Source: Diphasiastrum complanatum (Eukaryota > Streptophyta > Lycopodiopsida > Lycopodiales > Lycopodiaceae). From it: a stretch of DNA of 64,000 nucleotides. The translations under genes and the position numbers were made by a program. Where the stretch lies: contig CM055097.1 in NCBI GenBank assembly GCA_029204225.1, positions 29,913,785-29,977,784 on the forward strand, read 5' to 3'. Below, piece by piece: positions 25,951 to 37,181 of this stretch; positions within the stretch are counted from its first letter, which is position 1; each line of letters starts with the position of its first letter. Below the pieces are notes generated by a model, which worked only from the letters and a program-made list of their open reading frames with translations, searched no databases and was not told the origin of the DNA.

Positions 25951-26041
25951 GTAGCATAACTAACAGCTTGTTTCACTGGAGTACTATTTGTGTATCCAAG
26001 ACTAGGAGTATACTGAATCCTATGTACTAGTCATGGACATG
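25951..26041 (-). repeat. LTR terminal fragment, same family as 20-25 kb
   Basis: Matches the outer ~90 bp of the 25020-25539 LTR (GCATAACTAACAGCTTG, ACTAGGAGTATACTGAATCC) and ends in GGACATGACA. Confidence 0.75.
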
Positions 26042-27274
26042 ACAATGTATTTTTATTTTTTGTCCTAATTTCTTTCAAGAAATTCGAGGGAAGTTCATAC
26101 TCTTTATTAGTAGCAAGAATGAGCCTTTCTTTTTTGAAACTTAATAAATATATAATACTCTCAAGCCAACCTTACAAAAGAATTTGTAACAATATGACAA
26201 AATCAATAGAACAACAAAGAAAACCTAGCATTTCATAATTAGAACTAAAACTAGTGAACAAAAAATTAATATAAAAACTTTAAATGAATCGTTGAAATCT
26301 CAGTTGCACAAATTTGCTTGTAAGACTATATTTTTTAGAAGGAAACTTCATATAATGCTCATGGGCAATGTTCACAAATATCGCACGAGTTGATAAACCA
26401 ATTTGTTGATTTCATATTTTAATGGGTGAATTTTGCAAGTAGTAGGAAATCCAAAACTTGATAAGAAATTGATGCAAGCTAAAAGTCTGAAAGAAATTTT
26501 ATTCGTCTATGCGGATATTTGGGAGGATAATAATGTATTCCTATAAAAAAGAGCCCAAGCCTCACTTGGTAGCTAGCATATTATGAGGTTGGAATCACAA
26601 ATTTATTCATAGTAGGATTTTTGAAAGAAGTTGACTTCCAAAAAAAACTTGTAGCTAGTCTCTTTTCTAGAAAAATTGATGCTAATAAAATATTCACATG
26701 ATTTTTAATCTTTGAGTTGTCAAATAATTAATACTCATTGTGCTTCTTATGTTAATCTAGAAAAGAACATAAAATATAAACAATGTGGTTATATTGCCCA
26801 AATTTTGCACAATACTCGATAGAATCTACTTATGGGCAATATAAGACTTAGGTATATAGTTGTAATAAGAATCATGTTGAAATTGAATAAAACATACTAC
26901 TTAAAAGTTACAAAAGATTTATTTACATACTTGTAGCACATATCACCTTCAAATATTGAATAAGGCATGAAATCTCTTAAAATTTTGAGTAATTAGTTAT
27001 GATAGATAGATATTTGTCTAATTAAACTTATTTTGGAGTTTATTCAACATGATATCTATCTATAAGGAATGACAAATTTAGTAGTAGGGAAATTTTATTT
27101 AGCAACAGTTTTGAGATTAAGGATTTACACAAGGAGATTGATATAACATGAGAACGCTTGTCTTAAGCCACAATTACATTGTGTCAAAAATTCAATAGCA
27201 AAGATTGCATTTTGAAAGAATTAAAAAATTGAAAAACTCATTTTAGTGCTAGACTCACCTGGAGGTGACACCTC
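26042..27274. other. AT-rich non-coding region
   Basis: No gene or complete element was recognised. A short stretch near 26570-26615 (CTCACTTGGTAGCTAGCATA, then GAGGTTGGAATCAC) faintly resembles a tRNA-derived SINE head, which cannot be confirmed by eye. Confidence 0.35.
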
Positions 27275-27279
27275 ATCTT

Positions 27280-28739
27280 TGATGGGGCAAGAGAGATAGG
27301 AAGAACGAGAACGGAGAAGAAAGCAAGAATGTTGCGGAACAGCTCTCTCGTTCTAATCGGTTGCTAGGTGCAAAAACTGTCTAATAGACAACTTATGCTA
27401 AAGATGAACACAGCTTAATACATTCTGATTGCCCAATAGGATCTTAAAAATTAATTCATACTCTAAAACAAGACTACAGTCCACCGAAGAGATTAGAGAT
27501 GGTTTGTGTGTGGTATTACTGAAATCAGATTCAATGTGAAGTATAGTTCTGAAATAAATGGAAGAGCAATATGATATCGCGAGTTCCTCGGGCATCAAGG
27601 ACAGTCATCGTCTGATCAGAAATTGAGTCGTAGACGTCCGTGTTATGATCAGAGTGAGTATACAAGCGTGATCAAACAACAATGAAAGTGCATTCAATCA
27701 CAACATGCATTCATCTACGTTGTACACAGATAAAAACGTGCTGCTACTTTACTGAAGCACAATACAAAATAGCAATTACAACCAAAAATTGATGGCGTAA
27801 TTGGGAGGCTCAAACAATACATCACATGGACGAAGCAACCACTACTCTATGCTTGGATGATCTATTTATAGATTTCATCCATGTATTAATTACATTGAAT
27901 GTTTGTCACCTAATTGGGAAAGTTGTTGTACTTGAAAGTATATGGCTTTTGTGACAACTATACATAGTATATACAGTCAATAATTCAGCATCGTTGACAC
28001 GGACGAGGGCGTCGTTGGAATGTTCCTTGTTTATTTTAGACGACCTTCGGGATTTTAGTGTTCAGTAAGACTTTGGTGGAACATAAAGAGCATCTTAGGA
28101 TTGTCTTGGACATTCTAAGAAGGGAAGAGCTTCGCAAAAAGCCGAAGGTGCCTTTAAAAAGGCGAAGATGTCTTTAAAACAGTTTAACTCATGAAAATAG
28201 ATGACCTTCGGGAATTTTCTCTCTCTTCACATTTTTTGAAAAAATGCCCAAAAAAAAACCGAAGGTTTTGAAAACAGTTAAGCTTTTGAACTGCACAAGT
28301 TAAACTTTTGAACTATGCAAGCGTCGCATTTCGGGGAAATGCAAAAAAGTCGAAGCTGTTGAAAACATAGTGTATTTCTGCAGACTGTCGAAAAAGGTAA
28401 TGTATTTCTGCAGACTTGTTCTAAATGCTAATTTCGTGGAAGTTGTTGAAGATGGCCAAGTCTTCGATGACTTTTAGTTATTGAACTTAACATCTGAACT
28501 TGAAATTGTGATAGGATTGGTTACCCTTTGCTGGAGATCAGCCGGAAGCCCATTGTAGATGTTCTTCAAATAAATTGGCTGTCTAAGTTTGTGATTCCTG
28601 TAGGTATCAGATGAGCAGACGTAGAACCAAAGTTGGCTTTACCTGACCCTAGATCAATGATCAATAAACATGCATGAAGAATCATGAAATAGAAATTAGT
28701 CATTCACCAAGGAGACAACTGTGGGCTTAATTTCCAACA
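27280..28739 (-). repeat. 3' LTR of the full Copia
   Basis: On the minus strand it starts TGTTGGAAATTAAGCCC and ends GCCCCATCA. It is direct with 32764-34154. It carries several words of the CGAAGG/CCGAAG type near 28040-28350. The polypurine tract GGGGGACTG abuts its start at 28740-28750. Confidence 0.93.
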
Positions 28740-28803
28740 GTCCCCCTTAAAGTCACGGTTGGTGCCTTGGTATCTTCGTCAGGTTCAGCATGTTGAAGAA
28801 CTT

Positions 28804-30267
28804 CTAATGCTTGATCCTGGGAAGCGCTTTGGTGAAGATGTCTGCGACCATTTCTGTTGTGGAACAACATTGGAGGATCACTTGCCCTAAGAAAACTTTC
28901 TCCCGAATGAAATGATATTTGATTTCTATGTGCTTGGATTTGCCATGAAATCTGGGATTCAGTGTCAGCGAGATACAGCTCATGTTGTCACACAGAATGG
29001 TGGTAGTATTAAATTGAGTGTGATGTAAGTCGTGAAGTAATAACCTGATCCATACAGCTTCTTTTGAAGCTTGGCATGCTGCAATGTACTCTACCTTTGT
29101 CAAAGAAAGCGCAACTAATTTTTTCTTCCTTGAATTCCACGAAATCGGTCCCCTTGCCAGATAAAAACAGAACTTGGGGGGTAGATTTTCTGGTAGAAAT
29201 TGTTCCTGCCCAATTTGAGTCGGAATAGCTTCGCAGGACAAGTGGATTGATAGCATTTTCATCATAACATAAGATGTGATCTAAACTTCTTTGAATATAT
29301 TTCATCACTCTCTTCAATGCTTTCCAATGAGAGATCCTGGGATTAGACATGAATTGACTTAACAGTGTATACTAAATTTGGTCTAGTACATAGCATTACA
29401 TACATTAGAGATCCAATTAGTGAATGATAAGGGTACTTCGCTAAGTCGAGTACTTCACTATCAGTCTCGGCACAAGAAGGTTTAGTCAATACTATACTTG
29501 GATCCATTGGAGTATCAATGGATTTGCAATCAGACATATGAAAATTTTCTCAAATGCCTTTTAGATATGTCTGCTGGCTAAAATAGATCTTCTTTCGAAG
29601 TCTATTTCTAGTAATGTGAATTCCTAAGAAAGAATGGATAGCTCCTAAATCAGTCATGTCAAATTCCTTTGACAGATCACTCTTAGTAGTGTGCAGAAGA
29701 GAAGTGTCGTTAGACAAAATAAATGCATCATCTACGTAAAGAGCTATGTGAGCTGAATTGGTGCCTATATGCTTTGAATAAACATTACAGTCAGCTGAAT
29801 TGTTTGCAAATCCCAATTGAATGAGGTAAGAGTTGAGTCTATCAAACCATGCTCTTGCGGCCTATTTCAGACTCTAGATTGCTTTGTGCTCTTGGCCTTT
29901 GACTTCGAATCCTTCCGGTTGGAAGGTGTACAGCTCCTCTTTGAGATTGTCGTTGAGATATGTTGTCTTGACATCCATTTGGTGCATTTTGAGGTCTTCC
30001 GCAGCTGCTAACGCAATCAGAGTCCTGATTGATTGCATTTTGACGACGGGACTGAAAATTTCTTGATAATCCACTCATTGGACTTGAGTGAATCCTAGCC
30101 ACCAGCCATGCTTTCCATTTGACAATGGAACCATTAAAGTTGATCTTCTTCTTGAAGATCCACTTGTTGTCGATAATTCTCTTGTGAGTGGGGAAGTCGA
30201 TCAGTGTCCAGGTCTGATTCGTCAAAAGTGAGTTGTACTCGCTTTCCATAGCTTCTTGCCACTTCAC
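28804..30267 (-). mobile_element. Reverse transcriptase and RNase H region of the full Copia (fossil)
   Basis: The minus strand carries reverse transcriptase motifs (WKAWLVARIHS near 30090, ALYVDDAFILSND near 29720, FDMTDLGAIHSFLGI near 29650) and RNase H (YSDSNWAGT near 29215, ISCAFF/SLTKVEYIAACQASKEAV near 29090, KHIEIKYHFIREKV near 28910, FTKALPR near 28815). The family function is synthesis of the element's cDNA. Broken. Confidence 0.9.
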
Positions 30268-30321
30268 AACATCCTTGGAGTTAATTGCTTCGGCTAGGCT
30301 CTTTGGTTCTTTTGATGAAGT

Positions 30322-31284
30322 CTAGAATGATTGAGGTGCATACCTCTCAAGAACTGTCCGAATCCGTGAGAATCTATAGACGTTTGGTTGACCAGAATGC
30401 GATGATGCTTCTTCTTGAATTTCTCCAAATCTACTCGAGCTAGTTTGGTCTCGTCTGATGACAGGTTTTGTCGGCTGCTCGGCTTCTGTAGCTGTAGCTG
30501 CAGGTTCTGTAGAAGGAACATCAACGTTGGAAGAATCCATGCTACGTAAAATAGGATGAAATGACATAGCATCGTTTATCGATGGTTGTTTGAAATCATA
30601 ATATGTATGTTCTTGAAATATTATATCCCTAGAGACAAATACTACATTGGTGGATGGATCATAAACTTTACAATTATGTTCATTAGGATAGCCAATGAAA
30701 ATACATTTATTTGTCCTATGATCCAGCTTCTTTCTAAGCTGTTTAGGAATGTAAACAAAACATATACAACCAAACATTTTTAAATGTCTGACACAAGGCT
30801 TGTTCCCATGCCAAACTTCATGAGGAGTCTTGTTGTTGACGGCTTTGGTGCTGGATCTGTTCTGTACGTAACTGGCTGTGGCAGTAGCTTCTGTCCAGAA
30901 CTTCGTAGGTAGGTGTGCTTGATGTAGCATTGATCTGGCTGAGTTGAAAAGAGTTTGGTTCTTCCTTTCTGCAATCTCGTTCTGTTGAGGTGAATAGGAA
31001 GTGGTGAACTGTCTATTAATACCATGTTTAGCCATGTAGTCGGACATCTCGTTAGAGATGTATTCGCCGCCACCATCAGTTCGAAGTGCCTTCACTTTTG
31101 TAGACGTTTGTGTCTCAACCATGGCCTTGAATCTCTTGAAGCATTCAAAGGCTTCAGATTTGTGCTTAATGAACATGACTGTAGACCATCTAGAATAATC
31201 ATCTATGAAAGTGATAAAATAGATTGCATCTCCTAATGACGGTGTTGACATTGGACCATAGAGATCGCTATGTACAAGATCCAA
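30322..31284 (-). mobile_element. Integrase region of the full Copia (fossil)
   Basis: A single 320-residue frame carries the Ty1/Copia integrase core: MDLVHSDLYGPM, ITFIDDYSRWSTVMFIK, KALRTDGGGEYISNEM, and SYSPQQNEIAERKNQTL with the last catalytic Glu. The C-terminal region reads HLKMFGCICFVYIPKQLRKK. The Ser- and Pro-rich tail leads toward reverse transcriptase. Confidence 0.93.
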
Positions 31285-31434
31285 TACATGCTTTGTCTTG
31301 ATGGAAAGAAGGGAAGTTTAGTCCATCAACTAAATTATTACAACGTATATAAGAAAAGGATCTTGTATTCATGTGTCCAAATCAACTATGCCACAGAACA
31401 ACACTGTCGTTTATATTTTCATTAGAGATACTAG

Positions 31435-31842
31435 CTAATGCAACTGAATTAGAGAGTACATAAAGATTTTGACTCTAGTGCATGTAGTCAGAGTAATATC
31501 TTCCTCGAGTATTTTACACTGCTCAGATGAGAAAGTAACAGTGTAGCCCTCATCAGTTATCTTAGAGACTAATAATAGGTTCTTTGATAACTGAGGAACA
31601 TGAAGGATGTTAGGAACACAAATGGACAAATCGTTGTTGAAGCTAATCTTCACTGCTCCTTTGCCTTCCACGCGTATGGTGCTAGAATCTCCGAGGTAGA
31701 TAAATTGGTCTTTGTTGTAAGCTGTGTACTCCGTAAACCATTCCTTGCGAAAGGTCATGTGTTGGGTAGCGTCGTTGTCCAGGTACCAGCTATCACAGTC
31801 TTCACTACTGCTGTAAGCCATTAACAAGTGTGTGTCTTGCAC
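31435..31842 (-). mobile_element. Protease region of the full Copia (fossil)
   Basis: The minus-strand frame carries the retropepsin segment WYLDNDATQHMTFRKEWF (family form D-S/T-G/A), then YLGDSSTIRVEGKGAVKI and a GAG-pre-integrase lead-in (VPQLSKNLLLVSKITDEGY). The motif at the catalytic position differs from the family norm. Confidence 0.85.
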
Positions 31843-31849
31843 CTTGAAG

Positions 31850-32700
31850 TTGGCCGCATTGGAAGAGTCTGGCTGCTATTGTTGTTGCTGCTTCTTTGTC
31901 TCGTTGTAGATTCGGATACGACACTCCTTGATGTCATGATTAGCTCTATTGCAATATCTGCAGAAAAGCTTCTTGCGCGATCCACCATGCTCACCTTGAG
32001 TGTGAGGCTTTTGTTGTTGTTGTTGCACTTGATTCTTGCCCTTGGAATAGTCTTTCTTCTTGGTGTATAGAGCCATGGATTTGTCTTTGATGGATAGGCT
32101 GCTAGTCTTTCTCTGCATTTCTTCTTGAAGAAGATGACCAATCACCTTTTGAAGAGTGAGGTCGAGTTGTGTGGAGATCATCACCACAAAGTGTTCATAT
32201 GACTTTGGAAGAGAAGAAAGCAAGGTCATGACGACATCATCATCTTGAGAATAGAACATCCTACAGCTGATAACTGATCTAACAAAGACTTGAAGCTGTT
32301 GATGTGAGAAGTGATGGCAGTAGAATTAGACATGCTAAGAGTAAAAAACTTTCTTCTAAGATGTAATCTCGTGGTTACATCGTGAGTCTCATAGAGACTT
32401 GATAACAAGTCCAGTGCTTCCTTAGAGGTTTTGCACGTGGTAACGTGAGATATTTGGGAGTCGGCCAGATTGAGTGTGATCTATGCTAAGGCCTTTTGAT
32501 CTTTGATCCTCCAGGCCTTTGCTTGATCACCATCTTCTGGTTTCAGGTTTGCACCTTCTACTACATCCCAAAGATCTCTATCTATCAACATCATTCTAAG
32601 TTTTAACTTTCAGATGTAGAAGTTAGAACCATTAAACTTGTCCTTGATTCTAGCTTCACTGAGTGATGAAGATGAAGAGCTACCTATATGAGACATGATA
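31850..32700 (-). mobile_element. Gag region of the full Copia (fossil)
   Basis: Minus-strand frames show gag helices (LLSSLPKSYEHFVVMISTQ, LQKVIGHLLQEEMQRKT), a Lys/Gln-rich linker and a CCHC knuckle (FCRYCNRANHDIKECRI near 31925-31975). The N-terminal part near 32690 begins MSHIGSSSSSSLSEARIKD-like. Family role: particle coat and RNA binding. Confidence 0.88.
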
Positions 32701-32763
32701 ACATTATACAAATAGAACAAACTTAATCTCTCAGTTTATCTGAACTAAGCTCTGATACCAATC

Positions 32764-34154
32764 TGATGGGGCAAGAGAGATAGGAAGAACGAGAATGGAG
32801 AAGAGAGCAGGAACGTTGCGGAACAGCTCTCCCATTCTAATCGACTGCTAGGTGCAAAAACAGTCTAATAGACAGCTTATGCTAAAGATGATCACAACTT
32901 AATGTGTTCTGATTGCCTAACAGGATCTTAAAAATTAATTCATACTCTAAAACAAGAGTACAATCCACCGAAGAGATTAGAGATGGTTTGTGTGTGGTAC
33001 TACTGAAATGTGAAGTATAGTTCTGAAATAGATGGAAAGGCAGTATGATATTGCGAGTTCCTTAGGCATCAAAGACAGCCATCGTCTGATAAAAAACTGA
33101 GGGGTTGTAGACGTCCGTGTTCTGATCAGAGTGAGTATACAAGCACATTCAAACAACAATGAAAGTGCATTCAATTACAACATGCATTCATCTACATTGT
33201 ACACAGATAAAAACGTGCTGCTACTATATTACACTGAAGCACAATACAAAATAGCAATTACAACAAAAAATTGACGACGTAATTGGGAGGCTCAAATAAT
33301 ACGTCTCGTGGACGGAGCACCCACTACTCTGTGCTTGGATGATCTATTTATAGATTTCATCCGTGTATTAATTACATTGAATGTTTGTCACCTAATTGGG
33401 AAAGCCGTTGTACTTGGAAGTATATGGCTTTTGTGACAACTGTACATAGTATATACGGTCAATAATTCAGCATCGTTGACACGGACGAGGACGTCGCTGG
33501 AACGTTCCTCGTTTATTTTAGATGACCTTGGAGATTTTTTTCTCTTCACATTTTTCGCAAAAAGCCGAAGGTGCCCTTAAAAAGGCGAAGATGTCTTTAA
33601 AATAGTTTAACTCATGAAAATAGATGACCTTCTGAAATTTTCTCTCTCTTTGCATTTTTCGAAAAGATGCGAAAAAAACCGAAGGTGTTAAAAACAGTTA
33701 AGCTTTTGAACTGCACAAGTTAAACTTTTGAACTATGTAAGTGATTTCGGGGAAATGCGAAAAAGCCGAAGTTGTTGAAAACGTTGTATATTTCTGTAGA
33801 CTGTCAACAAGGTAATGTATTTCTGCAGACTTGTTCTAAATGCTAATTTCGTGGAAGTTGTTGAAGATGGCCAAGTCTTCAATGACTTCAAGTTATTGAA
33901 CTTAATATCTGAACTTGAAATTGTGATAGGATTGGTTACCCTTTGCTAGAGATCAGCCGATAGCCCGTTGTAGACGTTCTTTAAATAAATTGGCTGTCTA
34001 AGTTTGTGATTCCTGCAGGTATCAGATGAGCAGACGTAGAACCAAAGTTGGTTTCACCTGACCCTAGATCAATGATCAATAAACATGCAGGAAGAATCAT
34101 GAAATAGAAATTAGTCATTCACCAAGGAGACAATTGTGGGCTTAATTTCCAACA
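32764..34154 (-). repeat. 5' LTR of the full Copia
   Basis: Direct copy of 27280-28739, slightly shorter. The primer-binding site, reversed as GCTCTGATACCA, lies at 32749-32760, separated from the LTR by three bases. Confidence 0.93.
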
Positions 34155-34159
34155 ATCTT

Positions 34160-35190
34160 TTAGCAAATCATCACATTAGCTACATTTAAAAAATAATAAT
34201 AGGTCTTAAAAACATGTAGGATATTGGAGGGAACTCTAAAGGCAGATTCTCAAAGATTGTGGAAAAAGCCCCTAATTAATGTAGTCCTAATGTCATTTTT
34301 TTAAAATAGATAATTTAGGCATAGGCTACCTCTATGCAATATCAAGCATAAATTATAATCATCTACATTTTAGAAATTCATCCAGTCCATATTTTTGGTT
34401 GTTTTGTTTTAGGTTGGTCCATAGCCTTCCACATGGAATTGTGTGAGTGGTAAAGTAGACTTTCCATTGGGATTCCACCTTGGTGTGAGATTTACCTTAA
34501 TGAGGGTATTCCTCTTTGTAAGCCTTGAGCCTCAAGTAGTGCTCGGGAAATCTCTTTTTGAGTTCTTTTAAAAAAAACATGCATTTTACAAAACTTTTCA
34601 ATTTTTGAAGAATTTTTTTCACTCATAAAATGATTTATATGCTCGTGCTCAGGAAACCTCTTTTGATTTATTCTTTACAAAAATCCGATTTTATAGAACT
34701 TTTCAATGTTTTGATGACTTTCTTTCACTCATAAAATGATTTATTCTTTACAAAAAACCATCAAACTTTCTATAATACTAGCTTGCCAGTTCCATTCCTA
34801 TACTTTGTCGATTTTCCTGAGCATTTAAAGTGCCACAGAATCCTTCATGAAAATTGAGGGATCTGGGAGCCATTCAGCACCACCAGTGATGTGACTTTGG
34901 TGGTGTCCCATAGGTCTAAGGATGGGGAAAGATACCACCATCTCCATTAGATACGTGATGCACCATCATAGTGAGGTCCCAGGAGATGAAAAGATACCAC
35001 CACCTCCCATTAGATATGTGCTACACCATGAGTGTTCTTGCAATGGTGGTGCAAAATAGCCTCATCCAAAATTGGAAATGGTTTGGAGTCATTTTTGTTT
35101 ACATATTGTGTGAGGGAATGAGGAAATAAATTCCACTCACGAGAAAAGAAAGTCCATTCTCGCCCCCCAAAAGATTAAAAAATAAATCAT
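34160..35190. repeat. Non-coding region with two tandem duplications and a SINE-like head
   Basis: Units of about 105 bp at 34541-34646 and 34647-34746 share GCTCxGGAAA, ACTTTTCAAT and CACTCATAAAATGATTTAT. A second pair of about 65 bp at 34901-34968 and 34971-35031 shares AGATACCACCA and CCATTAGATA. Near 34440-34480, GTGAGTGGTAAAGTAGAC with GATTCCACCTTG resembles a tRNA-derived SINE, weakly. Confidence 0.6.
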
Positions 35191-36519
35191 CTGGAACGTT
35201 CTAGATTGAGCCTGCCAGCCTGGGCCCTGCCCCAGATTGTACCGCTGACCCACTATCCCGACGTGACCATATGACCATGTGGTCATACTTCCATGGTACG
35301 TAAGAGAATATATTACCTACGAAGTACGGCTGTCTCCCGAGCCTACAATGGCCAATTGGCGGGGGCCACGTCAACACAGGTTTGGGCCGAGAAAAGGTTG
35401 GGCTCTAGCTTCGAAAAATATCTACCGGCTCGGGGTCAGGCTTGGAATTTGAAGGCCTGACCTCTATTCCGATTGATGGGCTTGGTTATTTGAAGCATTC
35501 AATTGACGTGTAAGTCTCATGATTTGCTTTTCATTGTTCAACGATTGCCTTTCAGATTGCATTTCACGTGACAGTTCACTGACGTTTTTGGCTTTATTTG
35601 AAAGGCAATTGGGCCGTCGATGGGGGTCACGCTTACAAGTTGGGGTGGCTTTTGCTGACGTGGCGAAAAGGCCCAGTCGCCGTCCGACGAGACCTTGTCG
35701 CTTAGAAACGTGGGAGCAAAAGAGTTTCGTGCGATTTGATTGGTGGAGACGGAAGGAAATGACACGTGTACATACGGACGAAGGACTGGTCCCCACCTGA
35801 AAAGGCACCGACGTGCCACAGGAGATATTCTGACTCTCGACTCGCTTTTTGGTTTTTTCCAGAGAGTACTTAGAAACGTCGTTGCAGTAGCGCGGTCACG
35901 CTCCTGGAATTTTGCGTGGCGGTTTGGCTGACCGCGAGGTTTAAGGCGCCGCGCGGTTAGCCTCTCCGTTCCGCGCGCCGTTTGTCCAGCCTTTTCTAGA
36001 GACTTCTTCCGAGTTCTTTGTCCCTTCTTCCGGTCCTTCCTATCCTTCCTTCTTTCCCACCGCGCTCTGAAAGAGCCATAATAGATTTCAACGCCCCCGC
36101 TTAGATGCATCCACGTGTTATTATGACATGTGGCAATTTATTAACCGTTAAAAGCGCGCGTACGTGGCATGATCGGAATGCTTTAGGCAATCTAACGGCG
36201 TCCACGTCTCCTTGGAAGGGGGCCTACCTCCTAGATTTTCTTGCTGCTTCTCCCTACCCCACACGCAGCGAGATATTTTGCCTCACTCACACTTAGATGT
36301 ACAGCACGTGTCAGTTGTGCCACGTGGCAGCTATTTGACAGGTTTTAGGAGAGACGTGGCGGAATCTTAAGCGTCTCGGAGAATCTAACGGTGGCGCGCT
36401 CAAAAACCCTTTCGTCCACGCCTCGCTAGCTCTTTCTCTGTTTTTTTCTTTTTCTGGCGATGGCGTCTATATCTGCGGCTACTGCCCAGCTGCAGTACGG
36501 TTTTGACACGCGCTTTCGC

Positions 36520-36559
<40 letters not shown>

Positions 36560-37181
36560 ATTTGGCCAATGCTACTGTTGCTTTTACAGCAGGATGATCC
36601 AGTATGTTCTAGATGATGGATGATCTGCTTTCCGCTTTCTTTTTTAATCAAAGAATGCTATAGTTTCCGGGTTTTGCTGTAGATTTTATCTCCGGAAACT
36701 GATGCGGATTTCCGCTTTAAAGGAGATCGCGCTCAGCAGATAGCAGGCAGTTGAATTGCGATTTTCAGGACTGAATTCCCAAAAGTCGAGTTGGTTTAAG
36801 CGCTGGGGGCAAGAATGATAAGACAGCAGATTGTTCTTAAAGCATTTCTTGTAAGCGTCGTTGTGTTTTTGTAGCTAGTAGTAGAAATTTGCATCAGCTT
36901 ATGTCTGTTTTTCATCAGCAGCGCCTCTAACCAGAGTCTTAAATCATTGGCGTTTCTTTTTGTTGAGTATATTAGAGGATTTGGAACCCCGGGGAGGCGA
37001 GGGGTTTTCCAATTGTTGGCCTCGAAAATTGGCATGCAATCTCGTCAGTTGTATGAAACTGAGCGAAGGTGTTGCCATGTACATACATTCCAGTCCAGAC
37101 GGCCTTCTGGTTGTTCCTTCGTGAGTGCTCGGCTGGATGCATGAGGTGATTTGGTAATTGAGATTAGGTTAGACTCCAAAG
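35191..37181 (+). promoter_or_regulatory. Upstream regulatory region and 5' UTR of the J-domain gene
   Basis: The region is far richer in G+C and CpG than its surroundings. It holds a perfect heat-shock-element-like word GAACGTTCTAGA at 35194-35205 and many ACGT-core sites: CCACGTCA 35366, TCACGTGA 35564, TGACGTGGC 35656, ACACGTGT 35762, GACGTGCC 35810, CCACGTGT 36111, TACGTGGC 36161, CCACGTCT 36202, GCACGTGTC 36304, GCCACGTGGC 36319 and GACGTGGC 36353. A CT-rich stretch near 36420-36455 looks like the start of a 5' leader. A minus frame at 35538-36110 is judged not coding. Confidence 0.65.
36460..36597 (+). CDS. Short upstream ORF or candidate first exon (45 codons)
   Basis: ATG at 36460 in a good plant context (GGCGATGGCG) opens a 45-codon frame ending with TGA at 36595-36597. 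The first residues, MASISAATAQLQYGFDTRFR, look like the start of a plastid transit peptide. The frame then runs through a (TC)n microsatellite (36523-36557) as Leu-Ser repeats. It lies ~585 bp upstream of the J-domain start, so it may be an upstream ORF in the leader, or an alternative first exon spliced onward. Neither is proven, and the microsatellite suggests the frame is poorly constrained. Confidence 0.3.

Larger units (their letters stand above)
27275..34159 (-). mobile_element. Full-structure Ty1/Copia element with target-site duplication (fossil)
   Basis: The element itself is 27280-34154, about 6.9 kb, flanked by the 5-bp duplication ATCTT at 27275-27279 and 34155-34159. On the minus strand its order is 5' LTR (34154-32764), primer site (32749-32760 region), gag, CCHC knuckle, protease, integrase, reverse transcriptase, RNase H, polypurine tract and 3' LTR (28739-27280). 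The Copia order integrase before reverse transcriptase is clear. All parts are present, but the coding region is broken in several places. The LTRs differ at several percent of sites by eye plus small length changes, so it is not recent. Confidence 0.95.

Noticed and set aside
26565-26620. SINE-like or tRNA-like head
   Set aside because: Box A and box B cannot both be placed with confidence, so it is not listed as an element.
35538-36110. 190-residue minus-strand open frame in the GC-rich block upstream of the J-domain gene
   Set aside because: Highly basic, low-complexity composition (RKDRKDRKKGQRTRKK), no domain, and it overlaps a block dense in regulatory ACGT motifs. Open length is explained by high G+C.
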